The position numbers and the translations under genes are program-made. From NCBI GenBank assembly GCA_963920575.1, contig OY986965.1:16444290-16508289 (forward strand): 64,000 nucleotides of DNA. Direction: 5' to 3'. Source of the DNA: Narthecium ossifragum (lineage: Eukaryota; Streptophyta; Magnoliopsida; Dioscoreales; Nartheciaceae). Under the pieces are notes generated by a model. It did not search any database. It was not told where the DNA came from and worked only from the letters and a program-made list of their open reading frames with translations. Below, piece by piece: positions 45,705 to 57,906 of this stretch; within the stretch, counting starts at the first letter, position 1, and the number at the start of each line of letters is the position of its first letter.

Positions 45705-48029
45705 TCCATCCCGGTCCGATCGCGTTAGGTCGAGGGTCTGGCCCGTTTGGCCTTGTTTCACGATCGGGTTGATCACAGAGACCCAAGGAAAATTTGGTAA
45801 ATTACACCTTAGCGGTCGGTTTCACACCCGCGTTGTACAAACTGTCTTAGATTGATGAATGTGTTTGATTAGATCTTTGTAGGCTCTCTCGATCAGAAGA
45901 TCGGAGCTCAATGGGGCAAGATCGAGATGGACAACCGAGATTAGATCTTGCTGACTCACCCCGGCCCTGTAGCAGGTCAGTTCATGATCCGCTACAAATA
46001 CCCCCTCACCTCCTCTTTTCCTCTCTTGTCTTTCCCCTGCTCCCCGTGACCCTTCTTCTTCCCTTCTTTCTTCCCGTCACGAGTGAGGCAGAGAGTGGGA
46101 CAGAGCTCCGGCGTTCCCCTGTGGCTTGGAGGCACCCCACGGCGAGGGAGGAGGGGGATTAGCAAGGTTTAATGGTGGATTAACCAAGGATTAGCGTAGA
46201 ACGGTAGGATTCTATGTTTTAGCCTCCTTTGATGTTCTTGGTTGATTTAATTGCTTGTTCTTCAATTAAACTATGCTAGATGGTTAACCTGGGGATGATT
46301 AATAACCTTATGGATTTTCAGTGGATTTGGTTTGGATTTAAGTTGGATTTAAGCATGTTTTTCATCAATTGATTTCCGGATTTTCTGTTCTAGCAGAACC
46401 GTAGTGTTCTAGCTTAGATATGGAAATGTGTGTGCATGATCTGAGCTTTTGTTCTACATGAAAGTTGTCGATTGAGGAGTTCACTTTCAACTGCAACTGA
46501 TTTCATGATTTGTGAAGCTACATAAAAGTTCTGGTGAATTAAGTGGGTTGTCTGTGCTGAAACAGGGCAGTCAGTTTAAATTGAGGATTTAAGTGGTTTT
46601 TCGTTATTGAATTGGGAAGATTTTTCGAGGAGATGATCTTAGTGATCTTTAGATTTGATTGGCAAATTTTGGTGTTAATCCAAGTTATTTTCAATAGGAT
46701 TTTGATTAATTTATCAAATCTAAGATTTTACTGAATTATAGGTTTTGATCTATTTTCGTTTATCCGATTGATCTAATTTTTGGATATATTATTCGAGGTA
46801 TGCCGTTGAGTGGTCATATCAAGGTTCATGTCAATCAGACAATTAAATTGAAAGATAGGATTTTTCGAGGTTTGCTGTAGGCTTTAGTTTGATTTCAATA
46901 ACTCGATTATTTTAATCTTATCCTAGATATATATGTTATAATATCTGTGTGGGCCCTTGCATGGCTTGTGGTTGAACCAGAGGAGTCGCGCCTCCCCTGG
47001 GATGTGTAGAATAAATGGGTCTTAAATACGCCCTCAATTTTCATTAATTTATTATTATAGTTGTTTAATTGCTAGTTGGGGTTGTATCCCGTTGTAGTTC
47101 TGAGTGCCTATTTTATCGGCTTATACTAGACCAATGCTATGTTTACCCTTAGGCGAGCTATGTGCTATGCCTGGCCCTATATAATACTTGGCATATTGTT
47201 GCATGCCTGAACTATTGTTTGCACCAGATGCATTCCTAGGCTAGGCGTGGGCGATGGGTTAATCGCTGATTCGGGGGCTCGGGCAGCTCGGATCTAGCCT
47301 TAGGATCGAGACCGGGTAGCAAGGTCTAGGATTTAATCTGTTATAATAATCTATTGAATTGAGGTGATTGTCTAGTCGGCTGCAAATTATGCTTTGATCG
47401 AGGTTTAGAGGTCGTTCTAGGTTTCAGGCTCAGTCTCAGTTTCACCATTTAGGGGAGGTTACATAGTGCACCGTGTTCTACCCCTGTTGTCTCAGCACTG
47501 AGGCGCTTGGTTGAGAGGGATGACTGTTGACAGTACCAGAGGTCATCAGGGTGCGTGCCCTGGGGTAGACATGGAGTTCCCCTAGAGATGAGTTAGAACC
47601 TAAGACTTTACTGTTCCCTTCCTTTGTGAGTGTTATAGCATAGAATCCTACTGAGCTTATTGCTCACTCATACCCAGGCTGCGTTTTACAGGTGCATGCG
47701 TCAACTCTTCTTCTTTAGCACCCGCTGGACATGCACTTTGTGGCGCGTCGACTTATGGAGGTGGTCGAGGACTTCGGTTTCATTCAATATTGTTAGACTA
47801 TTTAAATGTGTAATTTCCTTCTATAAGGATTTTCGAGGTTATATAATATCTGTTTTGAGGATCAATCTTGTATCAGAATCTTTAATTATATTAGAGATTT
47901 TAAATTCTACCCCAGATCAATTGTTAATTAGTTGTGTTATTTTATTATAAACACCCCAGTGATGGATTGAATAGAGTAGGAACCCTCATGCCTCGGCCCC
48001 GGATGGGTTTTCTGGGTCGGAGTGTGACA
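45705..48029 (+). repeat. Family C LTR, plus strand, nearly complete
   Basis: It starts at CTCCATCCCGGTCCG, about 20 bases into the LTR, and ends GGGTCGGAGTGTGACA. It includes the CGATC-rich block (45890-45925), a pyrimidine-rich leader and the shared LTR 3' part (GCTCACTCATACCCAGGCTGCG, 47662-47683). The short frames within it are not supported as genes. Confidence 0.75.
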
Positions 48030-48296
48030 ACGAGATCTAATCTCGGCCGTCCATCTCGATCTTGCCTGATCGAGCTCCGATCTACCGATCGAGAGCGCCT
48101 ACAAGGATCTAATCAAACACATTTATCAATCCAAGACAGTGTGTGTACAACGCGGGTGTGAAACCGACCGCCAAGGCCCAATTTACCAAATTGCCCTTGG
48201 GGACTTCGTGATCAACCTGATCGCAAAAACAAGGCCAAACGGTCCAGACCCTCGACCTAACGCGGTCAGACCGGGATGGAGGAACAGGTCCTCACA
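48030..48296 (-). repeat. Family C LTR start fragment, inverted
   Basis: About 267 bases, ending with AACAGGTCCTCACA, are the inverted counterpart of the first part of the preceding LTR (45705-45955). It is fused to its end without the LTR middle. Confidence 0.75.
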
Positions 48297-50035
48297 GTGA
48301 TGGCCCTTGGAAATGCTTAGTGTAAATGGGCCGAAGGTGTACCCTAACTTACGTGATTTATTTGCTTATTATTATTGCTAATTATTTGGTCGGGGGTGTG
48401 CCCTGTTGTAGAATTTTGGTAGACGGCCAGTGCATGCCGTCGTAATTCTGAAATTTGGATTGCATGTAAAGTTTAATTGTTTGGTTAGCCTCGTGCAGGC
48501 TTATAGGCATGTTGTACCTTTATTAGCTTGTTTAGACCCTTGCTATGTTTACCCTCTTAGGTGAGGTGTATGCAACGCCTAATGATCGTCCGCAAACGTG
48601 TCGTTAAATCGTGCGTAGTCTCAATTTAAAAATTTATAAACCCATATTTCAAGATTAAATAAAAAGGATAGTATAATGATGAAATATGGGGTCGATCCAC
48701 AGGGAACAAACTACTGATGCAATCAACGAAAACAAATTTAAATCTCAATACTCTATTCTAAAGCAACAAAAGGGTTTATAAGGTTTTTGGAAATTAAGTA
48801 ATGAAAACTAACTAAGAAAGCAATGGAAATTAACATTAAGATAAATCAATGAGAGAAAAACCCACGGATTACTCAATTCACTTTAGTGTCACTTCATGTA
48901 TTCTCTAGTGATCCTCTTGTTTTCTTATCAAGATATTATAGATTCATAGCTTCTTAAGCTTACATGAATCTCTGAAAGAAAGTAAGTGTTTTTCAAAGAC
49001 ATACTTTATCCTCGATTATCATAGCTTGTCTTCGGGGTAACCTTAGGACAATCTATCATCACTAAGGATAAAGTATCTCATCAGTTATTTCATAAACCAC
49101 ACGAAAACTATCTTATAGATCTCTATCATTAATCACCGAAATCAAGTAGGTCTAAAAATAAGTCAAGGAACTCTGCTGCCTCAACTCTTTTATCATTAAA
49201 ATCATATCTTTAAGATCATGTCTAGAACAAGAAGTACAAGATTCAAACTAGAAAAATACAGAGAAGATATCCTAAAGCTTCAAGAGATCCCTAAGTATAA
49301 GAATCAGTCACTCATCTTGGAGATTAAAGCCATAGATTTGATGAAGAACTCCAAGGATCAACGCATTGACTCCTCCGTCTTCAGAAACCCTAATTCTCTC
49401 TTTTCTCTCTGTGGGGGCTTCCAATTTTCGGCTAGAAAACCTCCTTTTATAGGGAGAAACTCGACCAAAACAATTACAACTCAACCATGACTCACTTTCA
49501 ACTCTTTCTAAAACTTATCTTCCGCTGACCGATCGATCGCTCGTATGACTGATTGATCATTACTATTCATCGATTGATCGTCCGTTTGGCCAATCAATCG
49601 TCCATACTGGTTTCTTCAGTTAACTTCATCTTGATAATTCTGGAACTTCTGTATGGAATTTTGCAAATCTTACAACAGGAAAGTTGTTCATCTTGATGTC
49701 TTCTAGCAGTCCTCCAATTTCAAGAATTTAGGGATTTTCTGGAAATTATGGCGAATTTTTTCCAAACTGACAGCGGAGTAGCATATTTTCGTCATATTAA
49801 CTCTTTTCTGTATTTTCTATCTTGAATCTTCATTAAATCTGAAATCAACTAACAAACGATCAAATACAAACACTCTCGGGTAACAAAGATAAATTAAGTG
49901 ATTTAATTATGAATATTTAGTTACTCATCACCTAACCATGTATATTGTTGCATGCTTGTGTTCTTATTTATGTGCGAGTGAGCATTCATGCATTTGATTG
50001 CATTAGAACCATAAGGCTAGGACATGGGCGAATAG
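48297..50035 (+). repeat. Family C LTR middle fragment, split by a solo LTR
   Basis: 48297-48582 and 49931-50035 together resemble the middle of the plus-strand LTR at 46950-47280 (GGGGTGTGCCCTGTTGTAG, GCTATGTTTACCCTCTTAGG, CATTCATGCATTTGATTGC). A foreign solo LTR sits between them. At 50035 it joins a minus-strand LTR. Confidence 0.65.
48583..49930 (-). mobile_element. Athila-like solo LTR with 5-bp target duplication CCTAA
   Basis: A 1348-bp LTR runs TGATCGTCC...TTACTCATCA and is flanked by CCTAA at 48578-48582 and at 49931-49935. The phrase GGGTCGATCCACAGGGAACA near its left end marks the same LTR class as 57907-59634, read on the minus strand. In LTR orientation a CCCTATAAAAG box (about 49454-49444) is preceded by GACCGATCGATCGCTCG and related units (49527-49601). 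No internal sequence remains. Confidence 0.92.
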
Positions 50036-51789
50036 GGGTTCCACCTAACCTGATATGTCTCTAATGCAAACAAGATACATGCCATGCTCAAGCACAGATA
50101 ACGAGATATAGGCATGCAACAACATGACGATAATCATACAGGGCTAGGCATAGCCTATAGCTAGCCAAAGGGGTGAGCATAGCAAAGGCCTCAAATACAA
50201 ATAATCTATACTAACCAACCAAAGATTAGCTCAAAGAGATAGACACATATATACAATAGTTTTCAGTGCTCTCTTGCACCTGACAGACTAAGGTTCCACA
50301 GTTACCCCCCCGCCGGTAACTGGCCAACATTTATACAATAGCCCTCGGTACACGCCGGCATCAGGCTAAGGTTCCACAATACCTCGTTAGCTAACACTCA
50401 TAGTTAGCTAACGGCTAGGGAAAGCAATAAGCATTTAAACTACTACCAATCAAGTATTTAAACGCGAGACAACAAGTGAATTCGCCAAAAAGATACATAT
50501 GCGGTTCGATTCTCAATCTCGATAGAAATCCCTCGAAAATCCCGTGAAAACGACGTGTATGCATCCTAACATGATTGGATATCTATCATGGGTGAAAACC
50601 AATCAAAGGAAACCAGCAAACACAGCTCAGTGGCCCACGATCGATGCGATGGTCGACCGTGAGATCACTGTCGATGGCACGGTCGATCCGACGGTCGACC
50701 GTGGGGTCAAATGAGGGAAAGGCATAAGGGTCACGGTCGATTGGTGCATCGACTCTGGGAAGCCCAAAACGAGACCGAACCTCATGAACAATGCGACGGT
50801 AGATCCGATGGTCGATCGGGGCATCGACCGTGGGAGGCCAAAAACGCTACAGTGCCTGACGGTCGATATGACGGTCGACCGTCAGGCCTGAAAGAAGCGT
50901 ATTAACGCTTGATGATTGATCCACCGATCGACCGTCAGCCCCACGGCACAGTTTCTCATAACAGTCCCGGAATCCAATTTCTTGGATTTGAATGATCAAA
51001 TCATGTTGGAAGTTGATGAAACTTTGCAAACATGCGTAACCAATGATGGGGAAGCCAATGGAACAAAAAAAAACATGATTTTGATGGCTAAATCTCCTAT
51101 CTAGGTCAAAACGGTCGAAAACCAACAAAACGGCGATAATACGGAAATCAGCCGTTAAAATACAGAAATCACACGGTAGGAAAACTCAAAGCAAGTTATA
51201 ACACACAAGCTACAAGTTACATAACATTCTATCAAGTATGCCTACAGTGAAAACACAAGAAACCTATCCTAGGAGAACTCGATCATTGGATCGAGGTAGA
51301 AACACCTACTTGAACAAGCAGGGCAGCTCATCCACGCATCCCCCAAGTCCGATCACCAAGATCCGCTCCTCGAACGCCGCACCCCGAAGCCCTAGCACAG
51401 CCGGTTGGAGAGAGGAAGAGAGAATGACTGGTGAAGAAAGGAGAAGCCAGGAAAGAGAGAGAAAAGAAGGGTTTAAATAGAAAGCTAGAATCGATCACAG
51501 CCGTCCGATTCGATCTCTCCCGATCGAGCTTCGATCTCTCCCGATCGAGCTTCGATCTTTCAATCGGAAGCACCCTTAAGGTTCTAATCAATTACATACA
51601 CCAATCAAAGGTAGTGTGTGCAACGCAGGTGTGAAACTGATCGACAGGGAGCATATTTACTAAAATGCCACTGGGGTCAAAAACAGCGATGTGATCAACC
51701 GATCGCATCCCAAGGCCAACCGGGCCAAACTACAAACAAGACCCTCGATCTAACGCGGTCGGACCGGGTTGGAGGTACGGGTTCTCACA
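50036..51789 (-). repeat. Family C LTR L1 (3' LTR of C-1), truncated
   Basis: Minus-strand LTR ending GGGTTCTCACA (51789), followed by the complement of the polypurine tract. It starts mid-LTR at the inverted junction near 50036. It contains the GGTCGATC/GGTCGACC array (50628-50940) and the CTATTTAAAC promoter with its CGATC block (about 51475-51560). Confidence 0.85.
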
Positions 51790-53722
51790 TCCTATCACCC
51801 TTAAAGAAATTTCATCGCGAAATTCAATGGTAGGGCCGGAAAAGAAGGACCAACTAGTTCTAGTGGCACGAACGCCCACAACAAAGGAGACTACCTGCTG
51901 GGTCAAACAATCGGTGAAACCACTGGCACATGGAATCCCCTCGGTCTCACGTCAAGCTCTCTGCACTACCACGCCTCTACCTGATCATCACTAACAGTAT
52001 CGATCTGCCTCTCACACCTGAACCCGTCTGTTCAGAATCTGCGCCGGCTGCTCTATGTAGGCGACGTCCTCCTCGACTACGATGTCGTCGTGTCTGATCA
52101 CGTGGGACGGATATGGAATGTACTCCCTCAACACCGAATATGTGGTGGTAGTACACGCAACTGACAAGTGCGTAAGTAGAGCCGATCGGTAAGCAAACCC
52201 TCTGCTGCCAACTGCGAACTCTAATGGCTATCACCTCTGATCTGACCTGCACTGATCTCTCTGCCCGAAAAGGTGCAATGCCGGTGTTGAGCTGTCAACT
52301 ACGAAAGTAGGCAAACCCAGCTAGGAGGATGTGCTCTCGTCGTCTGACATCTGCATCAACAATGCGTGCCCTAAGCACGTCACCATGGATCTGAGTGGTC
52401 CTATCTGACCGTCTGTCCATCTATGTCGCGAGATGTTGTGCCGAAAGTCAACAAAATGGTCGTACGCTCCTAAGAGCTGTCCCAGAATCTGTCTGTGATC
52501 CTGGAATCATGGCCTGAGGTGATGGAAGTTGAAACATCATGCAATCTGATCAACTCTCTGACAAGCGGACTGATATGTGGCACACATACTCATCTCATAT
52601 GGTATATGTGCTGACCTGACCTCTGCATCTAGTCTCTGGATCTGACCTTTGCACCTGATCTCTGTATTTGATCTCTGCACCTGATCCTGAATCTAATCTA
52701 TATACCTTAACTCTGTATCTGATCTCTGCACCTGATCCTGAATCTGATCTCTATGCCTTATCTCTGTATCTGATCTCTGCACCTGATCCTGAATCTGATC
52801 TCTGTACCTTATCTCTGTATCTAGTGCCAACCAAGTTGATGACGAAATCCATGATGTATCTCCACGCCTCCTGAATGAGCAGCAATAGGAGAGGAGTGAA
52901 CCTCACGTAGGATGTCCTCGTACAACTCTAGATCTGCTACTCCACCTCTGGAGTACTATCAACTGTCTGCTAATGCTGTCAGGAATCTCTGTAGGCTCGG
53001 CGTCGTCGTCGCTCCACGTCATCATGGCTCTGGTGTGGACTCTCGGAGTAGGGTTGCCTCGGCCTCCACCTCGTCTGGTCTCTGGTCTCTGCCAACTCTG
53101 ACAGATCCTCTGCGCGAAGGAACCTTCAGGAACACTCTGTCAGGAACTGAGAACTCCAAAGATCATCGCCTCTGACCTGAGTAGCCCTCTCGTCTAATCT
53201 GTGCTGATCTCCATGAGGACTGTCTGACGACGTCTGGGATGGTGGATGATGCCTCAACAACCTCAGTTGAGCAATCGAATGAATGGTACGAACTGCCGTG
53301 CTACACCTAGAATGGCACTGGATCCGTCTGGACTGATGGCTGCTGGAATAGGCAAACTCTGCCAGTGGGACGTACTCTACATAGCTGCCTCCTGCAATCT
53401 GGTGATGAAGTCCGCTATGGGGTGCTTCCGCTCCCACTCTGACACTGGAAGGGGCTACAATGGATCCGCTGGATCTGCAACACTGTTAACGAAGCACAAC
53501 CTGCTGTCTGTTGATGCTGTCCAACTCTCAGTCACGTGCTCGGTACCAACCGCATCACGGATCTCCACGAGCTCTCGATATCTACCCTGGGTCTACATCA
53601 CTCTGGTCGGGAGAGCTGGTATGCTGTAAACACCAAAGGGGAAGTCATCTGGAATCTGATCCTCGAAACCTGATCCAACTGACTGTCTGTCTCCAATGAG
53701 CTAACAAATCCACCAAACCTGC
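51790..53722 (-). pseudogene. Family C element C-1: decayed integrase region
   Basis: After the polypurine-tract complement (51790-51815) lies pol-derived sequence with many stops. The minus strand encodes GSYVEYVPLAEFAYSSSHQS (near 53380-53325), corresponding to [20 protein letters not shown] of the family A integrase. A further remnant of the integrase tail is near 52250-51980. There is no primer-binding site before the next LTR, so the 5' internal region is deleted. A 51-bp minisatellite lies at 52661-52822. Confidence 0.75.
52661..52822. repeat. 51-bp minisatellite, about 3.2 copies
   Basis: Units start at 52661, 52712, 52763 and 52814, each beginning TCTGTATYTGATCTCTGCAC. As 51 is a multiple of three, the plus strand reads a repeated 17-residue phrase (ISAPDPESDLYALSLYL), but the element's sense strand is minus, so this frame is not meaningful. 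Confidence 0.85.
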
Positions 53723-56343
53723 TGTCACACCCCGACCCAGAAAACCCATCCGAGCCGAGGCGTGAGGGAAAACCTACACTATTGATCTTCAACTGGCGCG
53801 ATACAAAGCGAAAAAGACAGATAAATTTAAACAATTTATATTCCAGAGGTGAAACAGTAATTCAATTCATATATACATCAAGTTGTACTATTTAAACATC
53901 TGATACAATTTTTATCAATTTCCTCCAAGGGAAAAGATCTTATACAATAATCCCAAAAGTCCTTGAAGATGTTTATAATATACAAACTAGCAAAGAGGTA
54001 TAACAGTTTATCCTCCAGCAACCTTAAGCACCTCTGGACGTAGTCGCGCCACCAAAAACTGACCCCGCAGGCTCTACTGCTGAAGAACTGGCGCCTGCAC
54101 CTGCAAACGTAGCCCGGGTAGGAGTGAGCGATAAGCTCAGTAGGGTTCTACTCTACGACACACTAAAAGGAGGAAAACAACAACAGTGATATCTCTCGCT
54201 CAAGCCTAAGGAGTGCCACGGGGTCCCACAACCCCTATCGATTCCTCAAGGGATCCTAGTCTTCTCAACCAACCACGCTGGGAACATGAACCAACACGCT
54301 GGGAGGAACAAGAACCAGAACTAGTAGGATCACCGTTACCTAGCAGGAAACCACTGCCTGGGGACCATGTCAGGGACATCGACAACCATCCTTAGTACTC
54401 GGCCTTGGAAAGGCACCACCACCTCTAAATCTCAAGCAAAGATCTCAACCAACTATCGTATATCCTCAATAACACGAGATTCTGATTAAACAATCACCCT
54501 AATCCTGACTACCCAGCCTCGGTCCTAAGGCTAGATCCGAGCTACCCGAGAGCCTCAGATCGGCGATCAACCCATCGCCCGCCTAACCTCATATGCCTTT
54601 AATGCAAACAAGATACATGTAATGCTCAGGCACAGATAACGAGATATAGGCATGCAACAACATGACAATAATCATACAAGGCTAGGCATAGCCTATAGCT
54701 AGCCAAGGGGTGAGCATAGCAAAAGCCTCAAATAAACAGATAACCTATGCTAACCAAACACGATTAGAGCAAAGTATTAAACACAGATATACAATAGTCT
54801 TCAGTGCTCTCTTGCACTTGACAGACTAAGATTCCACAGTTACCCCGCAGGTAACTGGCCAATATTTATACAATAGCCCTCGGCACACGCCGACATCAGG
54901 CTAAGGTTTCACAATTCCACATTAGCTAGCACTCATAGCTAGCTAACGGTTAAGCAACCAATAAGCATTTACACTACTAATTTAAATGCAATCAAAACCA
55001 TAATTCCACCCAAAAGGGAAACTACACGAATCGATCCTAAATCTCGATAGAATTCCTTTAAAAACCCCATAGAAACAATGTGTAAACTTCCCAACATGCT
55101 TAAATGTATATCACGAATGAAACCCATTCAAGAAAAGCCAGAAAACAATGTTCAAGGGCCCATGGTCGATGTCACGATCGATCTGGCGGTCGACCGTGAG
55201 GCCACGGTCGATCCCACGGTCGATCTGACGGTCAACCGTGAGGCCAAAAGAGGGAAAACATAGAGAGCCACGGTCGATCGGTGCATCGACCGTGGGAGGC
55301 TCAAAACGAGACAGAGCCTCATGGACGATGCGACGGTCGATCCGACGGTCGACCGTGAGGCGAATTGGAAAAGAAGAAGGAACCACGGTCGATCGGGGCA
55401 TCGACCGTGGGAGGCCAACAACGCGACAGAGCCCGACGGTCGATGCGACGGTCGACCGTCAGGCCCGAAATGAGCGTATTAACGCTTGACGGTCGATCCA
55501 CCGATCGACCGTCAGCCCCACGGCACAGTTCCTCATAACAGTGTCGAAAATCTAATTTCTTGGATTTGAATGGTCAAATCAAGTTGGAAGTTGATGAAAC
55601 TTTGCAAGCATGTATAAAAGATGATGGGAAAACTAATGGTGTGAAGAAAACGTGATTTTGATGGTTAAATCTCCTATTTAGGTAAAAACGGTCGAAAACC
55701 GACAAAACGGCGATAATCCGAAAATCAGCCGTTAAAATATGAAAATCGCACGGTAGGAATACTCGAAGCAAGCCACAATACACATGCTACAAGTTACACA
55801 ACATTCTAACATGTACTCCTATAGTGAAAGTACAAGAAACCTAAACTAGGAGAACCCGATCATGAGATCGAGGTAGAAACACCTACTTGAACAAGCAGGG
55901 CAGCTCCTCCACGTATCCCCCAACTCCGATCGCCAGAATCCGCTCCTCGAAGGCCGCACTCCGAAGCCCTAGCACCGTCGGTTGGATAGAGGAAGAGAGA
56001 ACGACAGGAGAAGAAGAAGGAAAGAAGGAGAGAGAAGGGAAAGGGTTTAAATAGAAAGCTGGAATGGATCACAGCCGTCCGATTCGATCTCTCCCGATCA
56101 AGCTCTGATATTCCGATCGGAAGCGCACTTAAGATTCTAATCAATCACATACATTAATCAAAGGCAGTGTGTGTAACGCGGGTGTGAAACTGACCACCAG
56201 GGAGCATATTTACCAAAATGCCACTGGGGTCAAAAACAGCGATGCGATCAACCGATCGCATCCCAAGGCGAACCGAGCCAAAACACAAACCCAGGCCCTC
56301 GTCCTAGCGCGATCGGACCGGGTTGGAGGTACGGGTCCTCACA
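53723..56343 (-). repeat. Family C LTR L2, shared by C-1 and C-2
   Basis: A complete minus-strand LTR of 2621 bp, from TGTCACACCCCGACCC to GGGTCCTCACA. It contains the palindromic array (55163-55520), the promoter block (56045-56120) and the shared LTR 3' part (GCACCTGCAAACGTAGCCCGGG, about 54098-54118). It lies between two element bodies in one orientation. Confidence 0.9.
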
Positions 56344-57210
56344 CCTGCTCTAGCATCTCTAACAACTGCTGATGGCTATCACCCTTAAAGGCACTGACGC
56401 AGTGACTTTATGGCAAAAACTCCGGTCTCCTGGTCGCTCCAATCAACGGTCCCGCAGTCTTGGAGATGCCTCTACTGAATCTCGAATATCGTCTTCAACC
56501 TCTGCTGTCGCACATCTGTGTCGAGCCCAACTGAATCAATCGATCTGCCTGCCTCTGAAGGCCAAAATCTCGCGCTGGGAGCCAAATAACGCCGATACAC
56601 CCTCTGCAGCTGCGATGCAAACGCCAAATACCGCTCGTGCTCCTCCTCAACGCGCCAGTAGATATGATGCTGTCGACGAACACTACTGCAACTGATCAGG
56701 GTACGGCCTGAAGATCCTCTACATCAGATCTGTGAAAGCTGCTGGTGCATTTGTCAGACCAAACGGCATCACTGTGAATTCGCACAGTCCGTACCTCGTA
56801 CGGAAGGCTGCCTCCAAGATGTCGCAATCCCGAATCCTCAGTTGGTGTAGTCGATGCGAAGGTCAAAGTCTGAAGCGGTCGACGAGTCTCTCAACTGCTA
56901 ATCCATCATAGTTACACTGCAGCGGGCGCATACTTTGTGCTGCAACACTGTCTACCTTCCTGACGCCTATGCATGTATGGAGGGAACCATCCACAATGAG
57001 AACCGGAACACACTCTGAGGCAACACACCTGGGCGAACGAAGTCCTGAGCTACCGACTCGACCGACTGGGTCCTCGACTCTTCAAATGCTACTGGCATCC
57101 ACATGCAAACTTGCAACGCTCAAAACCGCCCAAAGGAACCTCGATCTCGAACTCGGTGTCCCGTGAAGGCGACAACCAGAAAGCTCCTCAAGAAGGACAG
57201 CTACACAAAT

Positions 57211-57228
57211 AACAACAACAACAACAAC
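57211..57228. repeat. (AAC)n microsatellite
   Basis: Six consecutive AAC units within the C-2 internal region. Confidence 0.85.
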
Positions 57229-57906
57229 ACGAGGGGGAGCTGCTCTCTAGAGCACCCTCGAAGACAACGGGGAGGGAGTTCACCACAAGCCGGTGAACAA
57301 ACCCCAGCTCTCGACAATCGGAAGGCGCGCCACCCAGCGACCTTCAACGAGAGCAAAACAACGCCGTTAGGTGTACCCACGACACCTTCCCATGGCCAAA
57401 GAAGCACAACCCGGAGTACGACCAACTGACGGAATCGAGGAAGCCGTCGAACCCTAACGTGTACCACACGTGGGCGACGGACACCTAGAGGTCTCCAACC
57501 TCTAGCAAACGCCCCGACAAGAGCAATCAACCCAAGCCCTTGTCCCAATCGGTGGCTACTCTCAAAGCCACACCCGACTCCAGTCCCAAGCCAACACGAT
57601 CACACGGGAACGAGTCACAAGGGGGAAGCCCAGAGCCACAAAGAAATCGCAAGCTGCGAGAAGCTCCGAAAGCAAAAGGCTGAAGCTGAAAGCTGAAAGT
57701 CGAAGCTGGCGGATTTGAAACTGGCTACTGCTGAAGATGCTCTCTCTCCTCTAGGGTGGATGAACCGCTGGCTGGACCGGTCGCCGCCTCGTCTCTATCT
57801 GGAATCTGAATTCTCGCGCCTGCCCAAGGTACCTGCCCCAACTATTGCACTAGTCCACTGCTCTGGCCCACGCCGTGCGTCACGCCCCACTGCTCTGCGG
57901 TAAGCG

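Noticed and set aside
52668..52874. ORF with 17-residue tandem peptide repeats
   Set aside because: Arises from a 51-bp minisatellite on the strand opposite to the element's sense. No support as a gene.
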